From an uncultured Clostridium sp. (GTDB taxonomy: Bacteria > Bacillota > Clostridia > UBA1212 > UBA1255): DNA of 64,000 bases. How positions within the stretch are numbered: position 1 is the stretch's first letter; each line of letters opens with the position of its first letter. Shown in pieces: positions 17,637-26,143 of the stretch. A program made the translations under genes and the position numbers. Under the pieces are notes generated by a model. The model searched no databases and had not been told where the DNA came from. It saw only the letters and a program-made list of their open reading frames with translations. Where the stretch lies: positions 1-64,000 of the forward strand of contig UQSG01000006.1 in the NCBI GenBank assembly GCA_900543695.1, written 5' to 3'.

Positions 17637-18935
17637 TCAAAGAGATAATTTTACAATACCCGCTTCCGCAAGCTTCTGTATGGACATCAGAATTCCCGTC
17701 TTCGCATTGTGCCAGGTCAGGCCGCCTTGGAAGTAGACCGCATACGGGCTGCGCAGCGGGCCGTCGGCGCTCAGCTCGATGGAGGAGCCCTGCACAAACG
17801 TTCCTGCGGCCATAATGACCTCTGACTCATAGCCGGGCATCGCCCAGGGCTCCGGCACCGCATAGCTGTCAACCGGCGCAGCCGCCTGAATTCCAAGACA
17901 AAACGCTTTCATTGCCTCCGGCGAGCCGAGCTCTACAGCCTGTATAATATCATGCCGCGCCTCCGCGCTGCCAGGAATTGTGTGAAAACCAAGCTTTTCG
18001 TATAAATACGCGGCGAAAACAGCACCCTTCAGCGCTCCTGCTACGACGTTCGGAGCCAGAAACAGTCCCTGATAAAACGCCGGCAGAATCCCGAGATTCG
18101 CTCCTACCTCCTGTCCGAGTCCCGGTGCGCTCAGCCGATAAGCGCAGCGGTCCACACATTCGCGGCTGCCGCAGATATAGCCGCCGACCGGAGCCAGACC
18201 ACCGCCAGGATTTTTAATCAGAGAGCCAACCGCCATATCAGCGCCCACTTCTGTCGGCTCTGTCCACTCCGTAAATTCTCCATAGCAGTTATCGACCATA
18301 CAGAGGATATCCGGCTTAATTGCCTTGAGAAAGCGGATTAACTCACCAATCTCTTCGACCGAAAAGCTCGGACGTGTTTTGTAGCCTTTCGAACGCTGGA
18401 TCTCTGCAAGCTTCGTTTTGCTGCTGACGGCCTTTCGAATCGCTTCGTAGTCAAATGTGCCGTCTTCCTTCAGCTCGATCTGCCGGTATGTAACACCGGA
18501 TTCCTTCAGGGAACAGGGAGACGGCCGGATTCCGATTACCTCCTCCAGGGTATCGTAAGGGCCTCCTGCCGGGCAAAGAAGCTCCTCTCCCGGAAGAAGA
18601 TTAGCGGAAAGCGCAACGGCAAGCGCATGCGTTCCGCAAGTAATCTGCGGCCGTACCAGCGCCGCCTCGCTTCCGAAGCAATCCGCATATACGCGCTCCA
18701 GCGTTTCTCTGCCGGAATCGTTGTACCCATATCCCGTCGTTGCGGCGAAGCAGGCGGCATTCACTCGATTTTTCTGCATCGCGTGCAGTACTTTTGCCTG
18801 ATTGTATTCTGCAATGCAGTCTATTTCCCGGAAACGCTCCTGCAGAGCCGACTCCGCATGCGAAGCCAAGGTCAGCACCGCCCGGCTGATCCCGAGCTTT
18901 TCATAAATTTGATACAGCCTTTCCATGCGCTTCAC
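17637..18935 (-). CDS. YnbB-type PLP enzyme (methionine gamma-lyase family, 'aluminum resistance protein')
   Basis: The 432-residue protein is a fold-type I PLP enzyme. Visible are TTGYGYNDSGRETLERVYA, the cofactor region RPQITCGTHALAVAL, the aspartate in CMVDNCYGEFTE, and the Schiff-base lysine in GSLIKNPGGGLAPVGG. In Bacillota this family is annotated as methionine gamma-lyase-like or aluminum resistance protein; its true reaction is poorly defined. Its start overlaps the stop of the upstream permease (4 nt), which ties it to the ABC transporter operon. Confidence 0.85.
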   Translation of the reverse strand: MKRMERLYQIYEKLGISRAVLTLASHAESALQERFREIDCIAEYNQAKVLHAMQKNRVNAACFAATTGYGYNDSGRETLERVYADCFGSEAALVRPQITCGTHALAVALSANLLPGEELLCPAGGPYDTLEEVIGIRPSPCSLKESGVTYRQIELKEDGTFDYEAIRKAVSSKTKLAEIQRSKGYKTRPSFSVEEIGELIRFLKAIKPDILCMVDNCYGEFTEWTEPTEVGADMAVGSLIKNPGGGLAPVGGYICGSRECVDRCAYRLSAPGLGQEVGANLGILPAFYQGLFLAPNVVAGALKGAVFAAYLYEKLGFHTIPGSAEARHDIIQAVELGSPEAMKAFCLGIQAAAPVDSYAVPEPWAMPGYESEVIMAAGTFVQGSSIELSADGPLRSPYAVYFQGGLTWHNAKTGILMSIQKLAEAGIVKLSL

Positions 18936-19927
18936 CGATCCTCGCGATAATAGTTGATCCCCGCTGCAGAAGGCTTGTCGGTCTTTTTCTTAGTAACGGA
19001 CGTAATTACAAGCACAGCCGCCGTAATCAGGAACGGAAGCGCCTGCATGAACTGCGGCGGGATTTTTTTCATCCATCCAAGGACGTTCGGAAACGTATCC
19101 GCAAGCGAGCCGCCGTAAATCTGCAGCGTATTGAAAAGGCCAAAAACGAACGTTCCCAATATTGCGAGCAGCGTATTCCAGTTTGCAAAGATGACAAGCG
19201 CGATCGAAATCCAGCCATACCCGTTCACCCAGCAGTTGCTGCCCTCGAAGCTTCCCGATAAATTAATGCACATTAAGAGACCGCCGATTCCCATGATACC
19301 GGAGCCAAGCATAATATGAACATATTTATATAACGTAATATTGACGCCCACCGCATCTGCAGCTGCCGGATTCTCTCCGATCGCCCGCAGGCGAAGCCCC
19401 TGCTTTGTATACTTCAAATACCACCAGATGGCAATTGAAATCACGATTCCAAGATAAATCAAAATATTATGGGAAAAAAATGCGTCGCCGATGACCGGTA
19501 TTTTACTGAGAAGCGGAATCTCAAGCGGCGCCGCCTCTTTTGAAAAGCCTTCTGCATTGAGCAATTCAGGCCATTTCCCCGCAGACTTGAACCCGTTCCC
19601 GATGAAAAAGTAAAGGCCGAGCCCAAACGTTGTGATCGTAAGTCCCGTAACATTCTGATTGGCCTGCAGCGTAACGGTCAGAAACGCAAACAGCAGACCG
19701 CACAGCGCGGCAAACACAAAAGAAAACAGAATCGCGGCGTAGAGACTGTCCACCGCACAGCCCACCAGATAGCCGCCGATCGCTCCAACCGCCATCGTAC
19801 CTTCTACCCCCAGATTCAGGCTGCCGGATTTCTCGGTAACAATTTCCCCGACGGTACCGTAAAGAAGCGCCATATTATATTGTATGATCGTAAATAAAAA
19901 TGAAGTCAGAACGGTCAGCGAATTCAT
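18932..19927 (-). CDS. ABC transporter permease, nucleoside/BMP type (second permease)
   Basis: The 331-residue membrane protein has the opening and the GEIVTEKSGSLNLGVEGTM motif typical of the YufQ/NupQ-type permeases that pair with BMP-family binding proteins. The loop YTKQGLRLRAIGENPAAADAV is the coupling region to the ATPase. It forms the pore with the preceding permease. The 4-nt ATGA overlaps at both ends mark translational coupling. Confidence 0.9.
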   Translation of the reverse strand: MNSLTVLTSFLFTIIQYNMALLYGTVGEIVTEKSGSLNLGVEGTMAVGAIGGYLVGCAVDSLYAAILFSFVFAALCGLLFAFLTVTLQANQNVTGLTITTFGLGLYFFIGNGFKSAGKWPELLNAEGFSKEAAPLEIPLLSKIPVIGDAFFSHNILIYLGIVISIAIWWYLKYTKQGLRLRAIGENPAAADAVGVNITLYKYVHIMLGSGIMGIGGLLMCINLSGSFEGSNCWVNGYGWISIALVIFANWNTLLAILGTFVFGLFNTLQIYGGSLADTFPNVLGWMKKIPPQFMQALPFLITAAVLVITSVTKKKTDKPSAAGINYYREDR

Positions 19928-21066
19928 ACGGTCTCCTCCCCTTCCTCTTTTCTGCCCTTAAAACGGATAACGATTCGGAACCGAATGAAGAAATCGGCCG
20001 CAAGAACCACAAACAGTATGATTCCCTGCATCAGGTCGGCAAAATGACTGTCAATATTCCGCACGCTCACGGATGCTGTTGTACAGCCGAACTGCAGCAC
20101 CGTGATCAGGGCTGAAACGATTACGACGCCGATTGGGTTGAGCTTTGCCAGCCACGCCACAATAATTCCGGTCCAGCCTACGTCATTCGTAATAGAATCG
20201 GAAAGCGACTCCACGCTGGACACATGCAGCGCGCCTGCCGCGCCAATCAGGAAGGCTGAGAAAAACATCGTACGGCATATGATTTTGTTTACCTTCATGC
20301 CGGCATATCGGGCCGTATTGAGGCTGTCTCCAACCACTGAAATTTCATAGCCCTGCTTCGTTCTCGTCAGGTAAAGAAAGAGAAACACCACCAGAAGCAG
20401 CGCGAAAACAAGGGAAAGGTTCAGGGAAAAATCTCCGATTTTCAGGACCGGCATATATGCATTTGCCGGGATTTTATCAAATTTCGGTCTTGGAGAATCC
20501 TCGCGCAGAAAAAAGTTCCAGCCGGCCTTCGTTTCTCCAAAAAATTTGAGAAGATACAGCGCAATATAATTGAGCATGAGCGTGAAAAGCGTTTCGTTCG
20601 TATCGAATTTTACTTTCAGAGCCGCAGTCAAAAGCCCGATCAGACCGCCGATCAGGCCGCCTGCCGCTGTCATCAGAAGCACGCTCACATATTGGTTCAC
20701 AGACGACGGAATCAGGAACGCCACGGAAGCGCCCGCCAGTGCGCCCAGAATAAACTGTCCCTCTCCGCCGATATTCCAGAATTTCATGCGAAACGCCAGA
20801 GACAGAGCCAGAGCCGTAATCAGAAGCGGAACGAACTCTCTGATGTAATTTTCATACTGCAAATAGGCAAAACGATTGCCTATCGTTCCCATTGTAACCA
20901 TCTGTTTATAGTATTCTACGGGATCTGCCTTCAGGCAGAGCAGCAAAATGGCGCCGATTCCCAGCGCAAGCAGCACCGATCCCGCATAGAGCAAAATCAG
21001 ATACCGCTTTTTCATTCCGTCCCGTTTTACAATCCGAATCCGCGGCTGTTCGCTGGCATTACGCAT
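19924..21066 (-). CDS. ABC transporter permease, nucleoside/BMP type (first permease)
   Basis: The 380-residue permease is of the YufP/NupP type: GEGQFILGALAGASVAF, TNETLFTLMLNYIALYLL, and the coupling loop TRTKQGYEISVVGDSLNTA. I place the start at 21066 because GAGGAGG lies 6 nt before it, within the last codons of the ATPase gene. The two genes therefore overlap by 8 nt. Confidence 0.9.
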   Translation of the reverse strand: MRNASEQPRIRIVKRDGMKKRYLILLYAGSVLLALGIGAILLLCLKADPVEYYKQMVTMGTIGNRFAYLQYENYIREFVPLLITALALSLAFRMKFWNIGGEGQFILGALAGASVAFLIPSSVNQYVSVLLMTAAGGLIGGLIGLLTAALKVKFDTNETLFTLMLNYIALYLLKFFGETKAGWNFFLREDSPRPKFDKIPANAYMPVLKIGDFSLNLSLVFALLLVVFLFLYLTRTKQGYEISVVGDSLNTARYAGMKVNKIICRTMFFSAFLIGAAGALHVSSVESLSDSITNDVGWTGIIVAWLAKLNPIGVVIVSALITVLQFGCTTASVSVRNIDSHFADLMQGIILFVVLAADFFIRFRIVIRFKGRKEEGEETV

Positions 21067-22642
21067 TGCCGTCCTCCTCACTGATTGCAGAATCCTTTGC
21101 GATTCCTGCAATTTTACCGTTTACCTCTGAAAGATCCCGCGCCCCCGTCATCATCAGTCCCAGCTCCTCTTTTGTCGCCTTCGAAGCATGTACCACGCCC
21201 ATCAGCCTGCCATGGCAGAGCACCATGATTTTGTCGCACAGCGCAAGCATCACATCGAGATCCTCTCCTACGAAAAGGATTCCGACGCCTTTTACTTTCT
21301 GCTCGTTCAATATATCGTAAATCGCGTACGAGGAATTGATGTCGAGCCCCCGTACCGGATAAGCCGTAACGATTACGTTCGGCCCCGATTCGATTTCCCG
21401 TCCGACCAGGACCTTCTGCACGTTTCCTCCAGACAGCCGGCGGACCGGCGTTTCGGTAGACGGAGTTACGATCCCCAGCCGTTTTATGATTTCGTTTGCC
21501 CGCTTACGCGCCTGCCTGCGGTCCACAAACGGGCTCTTTTTCCTGTCGCGATACGTTTTCAGCATCATATTGTCCGTAATGGAAAGCGAGGGAGCCAGCC
21601 CCATGCCGAGCCGGTCCTCGGGGATGAAGCTCATGGAAATTCCCTTGTCGATGATGGCTTTCGGATCCATTCCCACGATATTCTCCCCTTTATGGAGAAT
21701 TTGTCCCGTTTCGATCCTCCGCAGGCCCGCTATGGCTTCGCAGAGCTCCCTCTGGCCGCAGCCCGCGATTCCCGCGACGCCAAGGATTTCCCCGCCGCGG
21801 ATATAAAAATTAACGTCTTCTATCGCGTTTGCGCCGTCGTCGTTTTTGATTGTAAGATGCCGGATTTCCAGAAGCGGACGCGCAGATTCCGTTTTCGGCC
21901 GTTCAATGCTGAGATTGACCTTCCTGCCCACCATCAGCTCCGTCAGCTCCTGCTCGCTCGTTTCCTTGGTATCGACCGTAGCGATATATTCGCCCTTCCG
22001 TAAAATAGATACGCGTTCGCTGATTTCCATAACTTCGTTTAGTTTATGCGTAATAATAATGATCGAATGGCCCTCAGACTTCATGCGCCTGAGCACCCGG
22101 AATAATTTTTCCGTTTCCTGAACCGTCAGGACGGCGGTCGGCTCGTCCAGTATAATAATCTTCGCCCCGTAATAAAGCACGCGCAGAATCTCAAGCGTCT
22201 GCTTTTCACTGACAGACATATGAGACACGCGCTTTTCCGGCTGGAAATCAAACTCAAATTTCGCGCTGATCTCGGAAATTTTCTGATAGCGGCTTTTTCT
22301 TAAAATACATCCGGTTTTCTCTGCTCCCATCCAGATGTTGTCCGCCGCGGAAAAAACATCCACAAGCTTGAAATGCTGATGCACCATTCCGATGCCGTAT
22401 TTTTTGGCATCCTCCGGAGAATGGATTGAAACCGGCACGCCATTCACTCGGATCGTGCCGGCGTCCGGTTTATAAATTCCGGAAAGCATATTCATCAGCG
22501 TCGTCTTTCCGGAACCGTTTTCGCCGAGCAGGGCGAGGATTTCGCCCTGCCTGACGTTCAGATTAATGTTTTTGTTCGCGATGACACTGCCAAACGACTT
22601 GGTAATGTTCTCTAATTCAATCGCATACTGCTGGTCCGCCAT
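21059..22642 (-). CDS. ABC transporter ATPase with two nucleotide-binding domains, nucleoside/BMP type
   Basis: The 527-residue protein has two ABC domains. The first has Walker A LLGENGSGKTTL and Walker B ILDEPTAVLT. The second is degenerate, as usual for this family, with GVAGIAGCGQRELCEAIAG and RLSGGNVQKVLVGREI. It is the YufO/NupO type, which drives uptake of nucleosides or related compounds bound by a BMP lipoprotein. In the second domain the position after Walker B reads TAYPVRGLD. It lies 10 nt after the binding-protein gene. Confidence 0.92.
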   Translation of the reverse strand: MADQQYAIELENITKSFGSVIANKNINLNVRQGEILALLGENGSGKTTLMNMLSGIYKPDAGTIRVNGVPVSIHSPEDAKKYGIGMVHQHFKLVDVFSAADNIWMGAEKTGCILRKSRYQKISEISAKFEFDFQPEKRVSHMSVSEKQTLEILRVLYYGAKIIILDEPTAVLTVQETEKLFRVLRRMKSEGHSIIIITHKLNEVMEISERVSILRKGEYIATVDTKETSEQELTELMVGRKVNLSIERPKTESARPLLEIRHLTIKNDDGANAIEDVNFYIRGGEILGVAGIAGCGQRELCEAIAGLRRIETGQILHKGENIVGMDPKAIIDKGISMSFIPEDRLGMGLAPSLSITDNMMLKTYRDRKKSPFVDRRQARKRANEIIKRLGIVTPSTETPVRRLSGGNVQKVLVGREIESGPNVIVTAYPVRGLDINSSYAIYDILNEQKVKGVGILFVGEDLDVMLALCDKIMVLCHGRLMGVVHASKATKEELGLMMTGARDLSEVNGKIAGIAKDSAISEEDGNA

Positions 22643-22652
22643 ACCGTTTCCT

Positions 22653-23918
22653 TTAACCGTTGATTTCTTCTACGCCGGCAACGTAATAATTCATCGAGCC
22701 TTTAATTACGCTGTCCTGCGCATCCTTTCCGCCCTCGGCGGCCTGCAGGAGATCCGTATCGGTTTCTTCGTCATGCACGTATACGAAATACGTGCTGCCG
22801 TCTGCGGAGATGACTTCATTGCCCTGATTATCGAGCAGAGCTCCTTCCGTTTTCGTAATCGTGCCGTCCTGTGCAATCGACAGCTTCACGTTTGTAAATA
22901 CGTCCCACTCGCCGTTTACCATCATCGCTTTAACCTCATCGATAATTTCCTGGGTTCCCTCTGCGCAGTTATCGGAGAGCGGAGAAATATCCACAAGGCC
23001 TTCCTTCAGACCGCCGTAATAAATACCGACCTTCGACATGAATTCGTCTGGCGTATTCATCGCCGTTTCAATTGCAAGTTTATAGTAAACGTCCCAATTC
23101 CAGATCGGTGCTGTCAAATGCGCGTCCGGGGCCTGCACCGTCATGTCGGAGTTGTAGCCGCAGCCGAATACGCCCTTTTCCTGTGCGGCGATCTGCGGCT
23201 GCGCACTGTCGCAGTGCTGGCCGATTACACCGCAATTATACGTATCGATCAGGTTGATAGCTGCCTGACGTTCTTTTGCCTCGTCTCCCCAGGTGCTGAT
23301 CTTGTTGACGTAAACCTTGGCGTCCGGATTCACAGCCTGTGCTCCCATCGCAAAAGCGTTGATTCCGCTGCACGTTTCCGCATATTCCACGCCCCAGGCA
23401 GCGACATAGCCGATGTTGTTGTTGCCGGTTTCCAGGGTTTTCATGCCTGCTGCGATGCCGGCAAGATAACGCGCCTGATAAATTCGTCCAAAATAGTTGT
23501 TGAAATTCGTTTCGTTGGAAAGATATCCCGTACCGTGGGTAAATATGATATCCTGATATTCCGGCTTCGAAGCGGCTTCCTGCATCGCATTCAGATATCC
23601 GAAGCTGATGCCGATGATCATTTTGCAGCCCTGCGCCACAAGCGTGTCGATCGCCTGCGTGACATCCGCGTCATTCTCCTGTACATTGTCTACGATTTTA
23701 AGCTGAGACTTGTCCAGCCCAAGCTCCTCCATCGCTTTCGTAATGCCCTGATGATGCGCATACGTATATCCGGCCGTGTCATTCTGACCGTTGATGTAAA
23801 TCGCACCGATCAAAAAATCATCCTCCGTTCCGTTCCCGCCGCCTCCGGAGCAGCCTACGGCCGCAGCAAGCGACATGCACAGAACCAGAACGAGCAGTAC
23901 TGATAATCCCTTCTTCAT
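22653..23918 (-). CDS. BMP-family substrate-binding lipoprotein
   Basis: The 421-residue protein starts at the ATG at 23918, which has GGGAGG 8 nt upstream. It has a lipoprotein signal with lipobox LAAAVGC. The mature part is a periplasmic-binding-protein-like BMP domain (FLIGAIYINGQNDTAGYTYA, FGRIYQARYLAGIAAGM, GVNAF-like SGINAFAMGAQAVNP, IWNWDVYYKLAIE). BMP proteins bind nucleosides or purine-related ligands. The xpt gene directly upstream fits purine uptake, which is inference. It is the first gene of the nine-gene run to 12383. Confidence 0.9.
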   Translation of the reverse strand: MKKGLSVLLVLVLCMSLAAAVGCSGGGGNGTEDDFLIGAIYINGQNDTAGYTYAHHQGITKAMEELGLDKSQLKIVDNVQENDADVTQAIDTLVAQGCKMIIGISFGYLNAMQEAASKPEYQDIIFTHGTGYLSNETNFNNYFGRIYQARYLAGIAAGMKTLETGNNNIGYVAAWGVEYAETCSGINAFAMGAQAVNPDAKVYVNKISTWGDEAKERQAAINLIDTYNCGVIGQHCDSAQPQIAAQEKGVFGCGYNSDMTVQAPDAHLTAPIWNWDVYYKLAIETAMNTPDEFMSKVGIYYGGLKEGLVDISPLSDNCAEGTQEIIDEVKAMMVNGEWDVFTNVKLSIAQDGTITKTEGALLDNQGNEVISADGSTYFVYVHDEETDTDLLQAAEGGKDAQDSVIKGSMNYYVAGVEEING

Positions 23919-23958
23919 CAAATAAACCTCCCTGCCTTCCGGCAAATATTATAAATTT

Positions 23959-23977
23959 ATGTAAATAGTATTTACAT
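23959..23977 (-). promoter_or_regulatory. Perfect palindrome in front of the ABC transporter operon (candidate operator)
   Basis: ATGTAAAT-AGT-ATTTACAT forms 8-bp arms around 3 nt. It lies between the xpt stop codon and the binding-protein gene. On the minus strand a TATAAT follows, about 17 nt after TGTAAA, so the palindrome would overlap a weak -35 element. This would suit a repressor site; the protein is unknown. Confidence 0.5.
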
Positions 23978-23982
23978 CTGCA

Positions 23983-24567
23983 TCAGTCTCGACCGCGGCG
24001 GAAAACGATTCCTCCGTCGTTCTCCATGCGTTCGATCACCGCGAGGGATTCCACGCGTATGCCTTTTTCACGAATCCGATCGCCGCCGCCCTGAAAGCCT
24101 TTTTCAATGACGATTCCGGCGCCGGCCAGCCTTGCCCCCGCCTCGTTCACAATGCGTATCAGCCCCTCCAGCGCGCTGCCCTTTGCGAGAAAATCGTCAA
24201 GAATCAGGACGGTGTCGTTTTTGCTTATGTATGACTTTTTAATATAAATATCCGTAAAGCATTCATGCGTAAATGAATAAATCCTGTCTTTATATACTTC
24301 TCCGGTCAGATTCGACGTTCTGCTTTTCTTGGCGAATACGACGGGCACATTGAAATACTGCGCCGCAATGCAGGCAATCCCGATCCCGGAGGCTTCGACA
24401 GTAATAATTTTTGTAATTCCGTCCGCGGCAAAAAGGCGGTAAAATTCTTTTCCGATTTCAGAGAACAGCGCAATATCCATCTGGTGATTCAGAAAGCTGT
24501 CGACCTTCAGGACCGATCCGTCCTTCACCACGCCGTCTTTTATGATTCTTTCTTCAAGGCTCCGCAT
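23983..24567 (-). CDS. xpt: Xanthine phosphoribosyltransferase
   Basis: The 194-residue protein starts MRSLEERIIKDGVVKDG, with GGAGG 10 nt upstream. It has the Xpt hallmarks: LKVDSFLNHQMDIALFSEIG and the PRPP motif TVLILDDFLAKGSALEGL. It makes XMP from xanthine and PRPP in the cytoplasm. The gene has its own promoter, with a leader hairpin but no purine riboswitch core that I can see. Its position before a BMP-type transporter suggests purine salvage. Confidence 0.93.
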   Translation of the reverse strand: MRSLEERIIKDGVVKDGSVLKVDSFLNHQMDIALFSEIGKEFYRLFAADGITKIITVEASGIGIACIAAQYFNVPVVFAKKSRTSNLTGEVYKDRIYSFTHECFTDIYIKKSYISKNDTVLILDDFLAKGSALEGLIRIVNEAGARLAGAGIVIEKGFQGGGDRIREKGIRVESLAVIERMENDGGIVFRRGRD

Positions 24568-24635
24568 AAATACACTATCCTCCGAAACAGAATTTCGGGA
24601 AACAAAAATGCCAAATATGAAAAAATATGAAAAAC

Positions 24636-24657
24636 GCTCCCATATTTGGATGGGAGC
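24636..24657 (-). terminator. Hairpin with T-rich tail at the xpt transcript start
   Basis: On the minus strand GCTCCCA pairs with TGGGAGC and is followed by GTTTTT and further T-rich sequence. It would terminate transcription from the FAD-dehydrogenase gene. The -10 element of the xpt promoter directly abuts it, so it would also form the very 5' end of the xpt RNA. It could act as an attenuator or a 5'-protecting stem. Confidence 0.6.
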
Positions 24658-24686
24658 ATTATATCGTTTCCGGCGAAAAAAATCAA
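24658..24686 (-). promoter_or_regulatory. Promoter of xpt
   Basis: Minus-strand TTGATT (24686-24681), 17-nt spacer, perfect TATAAT (24663-24658). Transcription would start inside the hairpin stem at 24657-24651. Confidence 0.75.
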
Positions 24687-24723
24687 CAGGATTTTTCACG
24701 TTTTTTACATTTTTCGCCGGAAA
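24667..24723. repeat. 14-bp perfect inverted repeat over the xpt -35 region
   Basis: TTTCCGGCGAAAAA at 24667-24680 is mirrored by TTTTTCGCCGGAAA at 24710-24723, with 29 nt between the arms. One arm fills most of the spacer of the xpt promoter and the other lies upstream of the -35 element. Possible roles are a terminator of the FAD gene or a two-site operator with looping. Confidence 0.65.
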
Positions 24724-24737
24724 TATGAATAGAAAAG

Positions 24738-26132
24738 CTACAGCCGCTTGGCAATGCTTCGCGCCACGTAAACGCCGCTTGCCGCCGCCTGAGAAAGCCC
24801 GCGCGTAACGCCTGCGCCGTCTCCGCACGCAAACAAATTGCGGCGCGCCGTTTCCAGCTCGCGCGTCAGCTCGATGCGGGAGCTGTAAAATTTTACCTCT
24901 ACGCCGTACAGCAGCGTGTCATAATTTGCCGTACCCGGCGCCACCTTGTCCAGCGCGTAAATCATTTCGATAATATTATCCAGATGGCGTTTCGGCAGCG
25001 CCAGACTCAGGTCGCCGGGCGTCGCGTTCAGCGTCGGCTTCGTAAAGCTCTTGGACATTCTGTGCTCGTTTGTGCGCACGCCCTTGATCAGATCTCCGAA
25101 GCGCTGTACGAGGACGCCGCCGCCGAGCATATTGGAAAGCGACGCAATTCGCTTTCCGTATTGATACGGCTCGTTAAACGGCTGCGTAAACCGGTTGCTG
25201 ACCAGCAGCGCAAAATTGGTGTTTTCGCTCCGCAGGCTCGCATCGCTGTAGCTGTGTCCATTTACAGTAATAATGCCGTCTACATTTTCCGTCACGACAT
25301 GTCCGTACGGATTCATGCAGAATGTGCGTACGCTGTCTCCGTACTGCTTCGTGCGGTACACAAGCTTCGCCTCATATACAACGTCGGTGATATGCTCAAA
25401 TACCGCCGCCGGCAGCTCGACGCGCACGCCGATATCAACCTGATTGTTGATCAGATTAATCCCCATCCGCTTGCACTCGGACGAAAACCATTCCGCTCCG
25501 GAGCGCCCCGGGGCGACGATCAGATAAGTGCAGAGAAAACGCTCCGTACCGCTTGCCGCAAGCTCGTAAAGCCCATCCTCACGGGGCAGGATTTCTTCCA
25601 CCTCCATATTGCAGAAAATGTCGGCTTTTCCGGAAAGATCCTCCGCCATATTGGAAAGGATTTTTAAATTTTTCTCCGTTCCCAGGTGCTTTACGGCAGC
25701 CTTCAGCAGATGCAGATCATGGTGAAGCGCCTGCTTTTCCAGCTCCGCAGCCTCCGGCGAATACGTGGAAAAGCGCTCCGTCGTTGCGCCAAAGCGGATA
25801 TTGACGCTGTCCACATATTCGATCAGCATCATAACCTCATCCGGCGAAAGATAATCGTGCAGCCAGCCCCCGAATTCGGTGGTGAAATTAAATTTTCCAT
25901 CGGAAAAGGCGCCTGCGCCGCCAAAGCCGTTCATGATACAGCAGGAGGCGCAGCCGACGCAGCTTTTCGTTTTTCCCGCGATAATGGGGCAGACGCGCTT
26001 CCGGATCGGATTGCCGCGTTCGATCATGGCAATTTTCAGCTCCGGATGTAAATGATTCAGTTCATATGCCGCAAAAATTCCGGCGGTCCCCCCGCCGATA
26101 ATGACCACGTCGTAGTGTTTCAATGCTTTCAT
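24738..26132 (-). CDS. FAD-dependent dehydrogenase (COG2509-like)
   Basis: The 464-residue protein begins with a Rossmann FAD motif, VVIIGGGTAGIFAAYEL, and ends with FACGDGAGVTRGLSQAAASG. A cysteine cluster CVGCASCCIMNGFGG and the FSDGKFNFT segment are typical of uncharacterised FAD-dependent dehydrogenases of this group. The first ATG almost touches GGAAAGG; a TTG three codons in (26123) is better spaced, so the start may be there. It lies 11 nt after the PHP gene. The substrate is unknown. Confidence 0.85.
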   Translation of the reverse strand: MKALKHYDVVIIGGGTAGIFAAYELNHLHPELKIAMIERGNPIRKRVCPIIAGKTKSCVGCASCCIMNGFGGAGAFSDGKFNFTTEFGGWLHDYLSPDEVMMLIEYVDSVNIRFGATTERFSTYSPEAAELEKQALHHDLHLLKAAVKHLGTEKNLKILSNMAEDLSGKADIFCNMEVEEILPREDGLYELAASGTERFLCTYLIVAPGRSGAEWFSSECKRMGINLINNQVDIGVRVELPAAVFEHITDVVYEAKLVYRTKQYGDSVRTFCMNPYGHVVTENVDGIITVNGHSYSDASLRSENTNFALLVSNRFTQPFNEPYQYGKRIASLSNMLGGGVLVQRFGDLIKGVRTNEHRMSKSFTKPTLNATPGDLSLALPKRHLDNIIEMIYALDKVAPGTANYDTLLYGVEVKFYSSRIELTRELETARRNLFACGDGAGVTRGLSQAAASGVYVARSIAKRL

Positions 26133-26143
26133 CCTTTCCGGTT

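Noticed and set aside
24568..24737. Possible purine riboswitch before xpt
   Set aside because: The conserved core of purine aptamers and its loop-loop pairing are not visible; only a simple hairpin is present.
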